31,238 nt of DNA from Steinernema hermaphroditum (Eukaryota > Nematoda > Chromadorea > Rhabditida > Steinernematidae): positions 1 through 31,238 of the forward strand of contig JAUCMV010000034.1 in assembly GCA_030435675.1 (NCBI GenBank), given 5' to 3'. Every line of letters begins with the position of its first letter. The first letter of the stretch is position 1. Shown piece after piece: positions 24,291-31,238 of the stretch. Made by a program: the position numbers and the translations under genes. The notes beneath the pieces were generated by a model. The model saw only the letters and a program-made list of their open reading frames with translations, was not told the DNA's origin and ran no database searches.

Positions 24291-25687
24291 TGCTATGGTA
24301 CTTTGGAGCAGGAGGGTCAGATGCAGAACTCTTTGTATGAACAAGGCCCTATCTGTCTCGAATTGAAAGTGTTGCAGGAAACTAAGATAGTCCACAGTAA
24401 TCCCAACGGGAATAGGCGCGTTCGATCAGGCTCGTGCAGTTCTACAAGATCCAATCATAAAAATGATATGGTACTTTGGAGCAGGAGGGTCAGATGCAGA
24501 GCTTTTGGTATGAGCAAGGGCCCTGCTGTCTCGAATTGAAAGTTTTGCAGGAAACTAAGATAGTCCACAGTAATCCCAACGGGAATAGGCGCGTTCGATC
24601 AGGCTCGTGCAGTTCTACAAGATCCAATCATAAAAATGCTATGGTACTTTGGAGCAGGAGGGTCAGATGCAGAACTCTTTGTATGAACAAGGCCCTATCT
24701 GTCTCGAATTGAAAGTTTTGCAGGAAACTAAGATAGTCCACAGTAATCCCAACGGGAATAGGCGCGTTCGATCAGGCTCGTGCAGTTCTACAAGATCCAA
24801 TCATAAAAATGATATGGTACTTTGGAGCAGGAGGGTCAGATGCAGAGCTTTTGGTATGAGCAAGGGCCCTGCTGTCTCGAATTGAAAGTTTTGCAGGAAA
24901 CTAAGATAGTCCACAGTAATCCCAACGGGAATAGGCGCGTTCGATCAGGCTCGTGCAGTAGATCAAGATGGAATCATAAAAATGATATGGTACTTTGGAG
25001 CAGGAGGGTCAGATGCAGAGCTTTTGGTATGAGCAAGGGCCCTGCTGTCTCGAATTGAAAGTTTTGCAGGAAACTAAGATAGTCCACAGTAATCCCAACG
25101 GGAATAGGCGCGTTCGATCAGGCTCGTGTAGTAGATCAAGATGGAATCATAAAAATGATATGGTACTTTGGAGCAGGAGGGTCAGATGCAGAGCTTTTGG
25201 TATGAGCAAGGGCCCTGCTGTCTCGAATTGAAAGTTTTGCAGGAAACTAAGATAGTCCACAGTAATCCCAACGGGAATAGGCGCGTTCGATCAGGCTCGT
25301 GCAGTTCTACAAGATCCAATCATAAAAATGCTATGGTACTTTGGAGCAGGAGGGTCAGATGCAGAACTCTTTGTATGAACAAGGCCCTATCTGTCTCGAA
25401 TTGAAAGTTTTGCAGGAAACTAAGATAGTCCACAGTAATCCCAACGGGAATAGGCGCGTTCGATCAGGCTCGTGCAGTTGTACAAGATCCAATCATAAAA
25501 ATGATATGGTACTTTGTTAGCAGGAGCGTCAGATGCAGAGCTTTTGGTATGAGCAAGGGCCCTGCTGTCTCGAATTGAAAGTTTTGCAGGAAACTAAGAT
25601 AGGCCACAGGAAATCCAACAAGAGTAGGCGCGTTCAATCAGGCTCGTGCAGTTCTACAAGATCCGATCATAAAAATGCTATGGTACT
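23438..25687 (+). repeat. Higher-order repeat unit 2 (13 monomers, 2250 bp)
   Basis: The order by front allele is H, B, B, A, A, A (AAAGTGTTGCAGG), B, A, B, B, B, A, B. Its last seven units (24476-25687) reproduce the last seven of unit 1 (22226-23437), including rare features: GTGTAGTAGATC near 25127, GTTGTACAAGATCC near 25478, the TTTGTTAGCAGGAGCG insertion near 25512 and the TAGGCCACAGG unit after it. The only difference I noticed in that stretch is AGATCCGATC here against AGATCCAATC in unit 1. The AAAGTGTTGC substitution (near 24369) recurs in units 4 and 5. Confidence 0.85.
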
Positions 25688-26540
25688 TTGGAGCAGGAGG
25701 GTCAGATGCAGAACTCTTTGTATGAGCAAGGGCCCTGCTGTCTCGAATTGAAAGTTTTGCAGGAAACTAAGATAGTCCACAGTAATCCCAACGGGAATAG
25801 GCGCGTTCGATCAGGCTCGTGCAGTAGATCAAGATGGAATCATAAAAATGATATGGTACTTTGGAGCAGGAGGGTCAGATGCAGAGCTTTTGGTATGAGC
25901 AAGGGCCCTGCTGTCTCGAATTGAAAGTTTTGCAGGAAACTAAGATAGTCCACAGTAATCCCAACGGGAATAGGCGCGTTCGATCAGGCTCGTGCAGTAG
26001 ATCAAGATGGAATCATAAAAATGATATGGTACTTTGGAGCAGGAGGGTCAGATGCAGAGCTTTTGGTATGAGCAAGGGCCCTGCTGTCTCGAATTGAAAG
26101 TTTTGCAGGAAACTAAGATAGTCCACAGTAATCCCAACGGGAATAGGCGCGTTCGATCAGGCTCGTGCAGTTCTACAAGATCCAATCATAAAAATGCTAT
26201 GGTACTTTGGAGCAGGAGGGTCAGATGCAGAACTCTTTGTATGAACAAGGCCCTATCTGTCTCGAATTGAAAGTTTTGCAGGAAACTAAGATAGTCCACA
26301 GTAATCCCAACGGGAATAGGCGCGTTCGATCAGGCTCGTGCAGTTCTACAAGATCCAATCATAAAAATGCTATGGTACTTTGGAGCAGGAGGGTCAGATG
26401 CAGAACTCTTTGTATGAACAAGGCCCTATCTGTCTCGAATTGAAAGTTTTGCAGGAAACTAAGATAGTCCACAGTAATCCCAACGGGAATAGGCGCGTTC
26501 GATCAGGCTCGTGCAGTTCTACAAGATCCAATCATAAAAA
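24476..26540 (+). repeat. Second copy of the near-identical segmental duplication
   Basis: Partner of 22226-24290. It straddles the boundary between higher-order units 2 and 3, so the duplication event was not in phase with the H-monomer boundaries used to number those units. Divergence between the copies is far lower than between random A or B neighbours elsewhere, which suggests this is among the latest events recorded in the window, or that the copies were recently converted. Confidence 0.8.
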
Positions 26541-27763
26541 TGATATGGTACTTTGGAGCAGGAGGGTCAGATGCAGAACTCTTTGTATGAACAAGGCCCT
26601 ATCTGTCTCGAATTGAAAGTTTTGCAGGAAACTAAGATAGTCCACAGTAATCCCAACGGGAATAGGCGCGTTCGATCAGGCTCGTGCAGTTCTACAAGAT
26701 CCAATCATAAAAATGATATGGTACTTTGGAGCAGGAGGGTCAGATGCAGAACTCTTTGTATGAACAAGGCCCTATCTGTCTCGAATTGAAAGTTTTGCAG
26801 GAAACTAAGATAGTCCACAGTAATCCCAACGGGAATAGGCGCGTTCGATCAGGCTCGTGCAGTAGATCAAGATGGAATCATAAAAATGATATGGTACTTT
26901 GGAGCAGGAGGGTCAGATGCAGAGCTTTTGGTATGAGCAAGGGCCCTGCTGTCTCGAATTGAAAGTTTTGCAGGAAACTAAGATAGTCCACAGTAATCCC
27001 AACGGGAATAGGCGCGTTCGATCAGGCTCGTGCAGTTCTACAAGATCCAATCATAAAAATGCTATGGTACTTTGGAGCAGGAGGGTCAGATGCAGAACTC
27101 TTTGTATGAACAAGGCCCTATCTGTCTCGAATTGAAAGTTTTGCAGGAAACTAAGATAGTCCACAGTAATCCCAACGGGAATAGGCGCGTTCGATCAGGC
27201 TCGTGCAGTTCTACAAGATCCAATCATAAAAATGATATGGTACTTTGGAGCAGGAGGGTCAGATGCAGAGCTTTTGGTATGAGCAAGGGCCCTGCTGTCT
27301 CGAATTGAAAGTTTTGCAGGAAACTAAGATAGTCCACAGTAATCCCAACGGGAATAGGCGCGTTCGATCAGGCTCGTGCAGTAGATCAAGATGGAATCAT
27401 AAAAATGATATGGTACTTTGGAGCAGGAGGGTCAGATGCAGAGCTTTTGGTATGAGCAAGGGCCCTGCTGTCTCGAATTGAAAGTTTTGCAGGAAACTAA
27501 GATAGTCCACAGTAATCCCAACGGGAATAGGCGCGTTCGATCAGGCTCGTGTAGTAGATCAAGATGGAATCATAAAAATGATATGGTACTTTGGAGCAGG
27601 AGGGTCAGATGCAGAGCTTTTGGTATGAGCAAGGGCCCTGCTGTCTCGAATTGAAAGTTTTGCAGGAAACTAAGATAGGCCACAGGAAATCCAACAAGAG
27701 TAGGCGCGTTCGATCAGGCTCGTGCAGTTCTACAAGATCCAATCATAAAAATGCTATGGTACT
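25688..27763 (+). repeat. Higher-order repeat unit 3 (12 monomers, 2076 bp)
   Basis: The order by front allele is H, B, B, A, A, A, A, B, A, B, B, B. Its first four units and most of the fifth match unit 2 at a 2250 bp offset; the match breaks at GATATGG (near 26540) where unit 2 has GCTATGG (near 24290). It lacks the B then A pair that carries the GTTGTACAAG and TTTGTTAGC features, so the GTGTAGTAGATC unit is followed directly by the TAGGCCACAGG unit. In that unit the CpG block is normal (GTTCGATCAGG), unlike units 1 and 2. Two A units here (26553 and 26726) are preceded by GATATGG, breaking the usual linkage. Confidence 0.82.
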
Positions 27764-29666
27764 TTGGAGCAGGAGGGTCAGATGCAGAACTCTTTGTATG
27801 AGCAAGGGCCCTGCTGTCTCGAATTGAAAGTTTTGCAGGAAACTAAGATAGTCCACAGTAATCCCAACGGGAATAGGCGCGTTCGATCAGGCTCGTGCAG
27901 TAGATCAAGATGGAATCATAAAAATGATATGGTACTTTGGAGCAGGAGGGTCAGATGCAGAGCTTTTGGTATGAGCAAGGGCCCTGCTGTCTCGAATTGA
28001 AAGTTTTGCAGGAAACTAAGATAGTCCACAGTAATCCCAACGGGAATAGGCGCGTTCGATCAGGCTCGTGCAGTTCTACAAGATCCAATCATAAAAATGC
28101 TATGGTACTTTGGAGCAGGAGGGTCAGATGCAGAACTCTTTGTATGAACAAGGCCCTATCTGTCTCGAATTGAAAGTTTTGCAGGAAACTAAGATAGTCC
28201 ACAGTAATCCCAACGGGAATAGGCGCGTTCGATCAGGCTCGTGCAGTTCTACAAGATCCAATCATAAAAATGTATGGTACTTTGGAGCGGAGGGGTCAGA
28301 TGCAGAGCTTTTGGTATGAGCAAGGGCCCTGCTGTCTCGAATTGAAAGTTTTGCAGGAAACTAAGATAGTCCACAGTAATCCCAACGGGAATAGGCGCGT
28401 TCGATCAGGCTCGTGTAGTAGATCAAGATGGAATCATAAAAATGATATGGTACTTTGGAGCAGGAGGGTCAGATGCAGAGCTTTTGGTATGAGCAAGGGC
28501 CCTGCTGTCTCGAATTGAAAGTTTTGCAGGAAACTAAGATAGTCCACAGTAATCCCAACGGGAATAGGCGCGTTCGATCAGGCTCGTGCAGTTCTACAAG
28601 ATTCAATCATAAAAATGCTATGGTACTTTGGAGCAGGAGGGTCAGATGCAGAACTCTTTGTATGAACAAGGCCCTATCTGTCTCGAATTGAAAGTTTTGC
28701 AGGAAACTAAGATAGTCCACAGTAATCCCAACGGGAATAGGCGCGTTCGATCAGGCTCGTGCAGTAGATCAAGATCCAATCATAAAAATGCTATGGTACT
28801 TTGGAGCAGGAGGGTCAGATGCAGAACTCTTTGTATGAACAAGGCCCTATCTGTCTCGAATTGAAAGTGTTGCAGGAAACTAAGATAGTCCACAGTAATC
28901 CCAACGGGAATAGGCGCGTTCGATCAGGCTCGTGCAGTTCTACAAGATCCAATCATAAAAATGATATGGTACTTTGGAGCAGGAGGGTCAGATGCAGAGC
29001 TTTTGGTATGAGCAAGGGCCCTGCTGTCTCGAATTGAAAGTTTTGCAGGAAACTAAGATAGTCCACAGTAATCCCAACGGGAATAGGCGCGTTCGATCAG
29101 GCTCGTGCAGTTCTACAAGATCCAATCATAAAAATGCTATGGTACTTTGGAGCAGGAGGGTCAGATGCAGAACTCTTTGTATGAACAAGGCCCTATCTGT
29201 CTCGAATTGAAAGTTTTGCAGGAAACTAAGATAGTCCACAGTAATCCCAACGGGAATAGGCGCGTTCGATCAGGCTCGTGCAGTTCTACAAGATCCAATC
29301 ATAAAAATGCTATGGTACTTTGGAGCAGGAGGGGTCAGATGCAGAGCTTTTGGTATGAGCAAGGGCCCTGCTGTCTCGAATTGAAAGTTTTGCAGGAAAC
29401 TAAGATAGTCCACAGTAATCCCAACGGGAATAGGCGCGTTCGATCAGGCTCGTGTAGTAGATCAAGATGGAATCATAAAAATGATATGGTACTTTGGAGC
29501 AGGAGGGTCAGATGCAGAGCTTTTGGTATGAGCAAGGGCCCTGCTGTCTCGAATTGAAAGTTTTGCAGGAAACTAAGATAGGCCACAGGAAATCCAACAA
29601 GAGTAGGCGCGTTCGATCAGGCTCGTGCAGTTCTACAAGATCCAATCATAAAAATGCTATGGTACT
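27764..29666 (+). repeat. Higher-order repeat unit 4 (11 monomers, 1903 bp)
   Basis: The order by front allele is H, B, A, B, B, A, A (AAAGTGTTGC, near 28867), B, A, B, B. The last unit again carries TAGGCCACAGG. Distinctive marks are AATGTATGG with GAGCGGAGGGGTC near 28270-28300, a recombinant site GTAGATCAAGATCCAATC near 28764, and a second GGGGTC near 29331. It aligns unit for unit with unit 5 at an offset of 1902-1903 bp. Confidence 0.85.
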
Positions 29667-31238
29667 TTGGAGCAGGAGGGTCAGATGCAGAACTCTTTGT
29701 ATGAGCAAGGGCCCTGCTGTCTCGAATTGAAAGTTTTGCAGGAAACTAAGATAGTCCACAGTAATCCCAACGGGAATAGGCGCGTTCGATCAGGCTCGTG
29801 CAGTAGATCAAGATGGAATCATAAAAATGATATGGTACTTTGGAGCAGGAGGGTCAGATGCAGAGCTTTTGGTATGAGCAAGGGCCCTGCTGTCTCGAAT
29901 TGAAAGTTTTGCAGGAAACTAAGATAGTCCACAGTAATCCCAACGGGAATAGGCGCGTTCGATCAGGCTCGTGCAGTTCTACAAGATCCAATCATAAAAA
30001 TGCTATGGTACTTTGGAGCAGGAGGGTCAGATGCAGAACTCTTTGTATGAACAAGGCCCTATCTGTCTCGAATTGAAAGTTTTGCAGGAAACTAAGATAG
30101 TCCACAGTAATCCCAACGGGAATAGGCGCGTTCGATCAGGCTCGTGCAGTTCTACAAGATCCAATCATAAAAATGTATTAAATTGGAGCAGGAGGGGTCA
30201 GATGCAGAGCTTTTGGTATGAGCAAGGGCCCTGCTGTCTCGAATTGAAAGTTTTGCAGGAAACTAAGATAGTCCACAGTAATCCCAACGGGAATAGGCGC
30301 GTTCGATCAGGCTCGTGTAGTAGATCAAGATGGAATCATAAAAATGATATGGTACTTTGGAGCAGGAGGGTCAGATGCAGAGCTTTTGGTATGAGCAAGG
30401 GCCCTGCTGTCTCGAATTGAAAGTTTTGCAGGAAACTAAGATAGTCCACAGTAATCCCAACGGGAATAGGCGCGTTCGATCAGGCTCGTGCAGTTCTACA
30501 AGATCCAATCATAAAAATGCTATGGTACTTTGGAGCAGGAGGGTCAGATGCAGAACTCTTTGTATGAACAAGGCCCTATCTGTCTCGAATTGAAAGTTTT
30601 GCAGGAAACTAAGATAGTCCACAGTAATCCCAACGGGAATAGGCGCGTTCGATCAGGCTCGTGTAGTAGATCAAGATGGAATCATAAAAATGATATGGTA
30701 CTTTGGAGCAGGAGGGTCAGATGCAGAACTCTTTGTATGAACAAGGCCCTATCTGTCTCGAATTGAAAGTGTTGCAGGAAACTAAGATAGTCCACAGTAA
30801 TCCCAACGGGAATAGGCGCGTTCGATCAGGCTCGTGCAGTTCTACAAGATCCAATCATAAAAATGATATGGTACTTTGGAGCAGGAGGGTCAGATGCAGA
30901 GCTTTTGGTATGAGCAAGGGCCCTGCTGTCTCGAATTGAAAGTTTTGCAGGAAACTAAGATAGTCCACAGTAATCCCAACGGGAATAGGCGCGTTCGATC
31001 AGGCTCGTGCAGTTCTACAAGATCCAATCATAAAAATGCTATGGTACTTTGGAGCAGGAGGGTCAGATGCAGAACTCTTTGTATGAACAAGGCCCTATCT
31101 GTCTCGAATTGAAAGTTTTGCAGGAAACTAAGATAGTCCACAGTAATCCCAACGGGAATAGGCGCGTTCGATCAGGCTCGTGCAGTAGATCAAGATCCAA
31201 TCATAAAAATGCTATGGTACTTTGGAGCAGGAGGGTCA
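29667..31238 (+). repeat. Higher-order repeat unit 5 (partial, cut by window end)
   Basis: Nine full monomers plus the start of a tenth: H, B, A, B, B, A, A (AAAGTGTTGC, near 30769), B, A. Each matches the same position in unit 4 by front allele. At the position where unit 4 has AATGTATGG, this copy has AATGTATTAAATTGG (near 30172) followed by the same GGGGTC, so both derive from one altered ancestor and this copy changed further. The final site near 31184 has the GTAGATCAAGATCCAATC recombinant form, which unit 4 shows at a different position. By the pattern, one or two more monomers should follow beyond the window. Confidence 0.82.

Larger units (their letters stand above)
1..31238 (+). repeat. 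173/174-bp tandem satellite array filling the whole window
   Basis: The same unit recurs head to tail with no interruption. The landmark TTGGAGCAGG occurs at 46, 219, 392, 567 and so on to 31222 (at 30183 it follows an altered flank). That makes 180 intervals, almost all 172-176 bp, with exceptions of 190, 113 and 170 bp. All copies lie in the same orientation; the strand given is arbitrary. The first unit (46-218) has 77 G+C of 173 (about 45%) and six CpGs. Neighbouring units differ mostly by a few substitutions in fixed variable windows and by one-base changes in short homopolymers. No spacers separate the units, so it is not a CRISPR array, and no unit carries unique inserted DNA. Length and organisation are typical of eukaryotic centromeric or heterochromatic satellites. 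I cannot name the family with certainty. Both ends are cut by the window, so the array is longer than seen. Confidence 0.98.
19627..31238 (+). repeat. Right subarray: alternating type A and B monomers
   Basis: The units here are far more regular: from 19974 to 31222, 56 of 65 intervals are exactly 173 bp. Two main forms alternate. Type A reads AACTCTTTGTATGAAC then GGCCCTATCTG and lacks an ApaI site. Type B reads AGCTTTTGGTATGAGC then GGGCCCTGCTG and has ApaI but no SacI site. The window upstream of each unit also alternates between GCTATGG and GATATGG, and from about 22.7 kb some units carry a GCAGTAGATCAAGATGG allele (w) instead of GCAGTTCTACAAGATCC. A few D-like units (19800, 19974, 21013) remain near the left edge. 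The order of forms is not random: from 21533 it makes up a higher-order repeat, listed separately. Confidence 0.9.

Noticed and set aside
46..31112. More than a hundred overlapping plus-strand open frames of 66-416 codons beginning at the TTG of TTGGAGCAGG or nearby ATGs
   Set aside because: They repeat with the satellite period. Their ends are set only by whether units are 173 or 174 bp, they overlap one another in different frames, and they show no signal peptide, domain or plausible gene context. Not annotated as coding.
1..31238. CRISPR array
   Set aside because: The whole unit is repeated with no unique spacers, and the period and length are far outside CRISPR repeats.
1..31238. Hammerhead ribozyme encoded in the satellite
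   Set aside because: No CTGANGA core with a suitably placed GAAA was found on either strand of the monomer.
1..31238. Transposon-derived array or embedded mobile element
   Set aside because: No terminal repeats, target-site duplications, transposase or reverse transcriptase fragments, and no non-satellite sequence anywhere in the window.
1..31238. Primate alpha satellite
   Set aside because: The length is close to 171 bp, but the sequence does not resemble alphoid monomers and there is no CENP-B box.

Overview
This window is one uninterrupted block of satellite DNA. From first base to last it is a head-to-tail tandem array of a single repeat family with a basic unit of 173 bp (174 bp in a common variant). 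I placed 181 successive copies of the same landmark (the TTGGAGCAGG box, first at 46, last at 31222), which gives 180 intervals with a mean of 173.2 bp, all in one orientation. There is no unique sequence, gene, RNA gene, recognisable transposon or flanking DNA, and both window edges cut through monomers, so the array continues on both sides.

Organism: a 31 kb homogeneous array of nucleosome-plus-linker-sized monomers points to a eukaryote, probably a (peri)centromeric, subtelomeric or heterochromatic block. I do not recognise the monomer by sequence. The 173 bp length and the ApaI site (GGGCCC) in most non-A monomers recall, from memory, the ApaI satellite described in Mytilus mussels. That is only a lead, because I cannot compare sequences here. 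It is not primate alpha satellite and has no CENP-B box.

Layout: (1) 1 to about 8750, a length-heterogeneous subarray mixing type A (GAACTCTTTG...GGCCCTATCTG) and type D (GAGCTCTTTG...GGGCCCTA) monomers, with many one-base indels and one rearranged 190 bp unit at 5785. (2) About 8757 to 19626, mainly type C (GAGCTCTTGGTATGAGC...) and its 174 bp sister W (GAGCTCTTTGGTATG...), with a short type-B island at 9451-9981 that ends at a 60 bp deletion. (3) About 19627 to 31238, nearly uniform 173 bp units of two alternating subfamilies, A and B (GAGCTTTTGGTATGAGC).

The most notable structure is in the right third. From 21533 onward the A and B monomers form a higher-order repeat (HOR). A hybrid A/B monomer recurs at 21533, 23438, 25688, 27764 and 29667, so successive HOR units contain 11, 13, 12 and 11 monomers, followed by a fifth, partial unit. 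One stretch of about 2.06 kb (from 22226) is repeated almost exactly 2250 bp downstream. Linked variants, hybrid monomers and shared rare mutations allow unequal-crossover or conversion points to be placed. The apparent open reading frames, up to 416 codons, come from the arithmetic 174 = 3 x 58 and are not annotated as genes.
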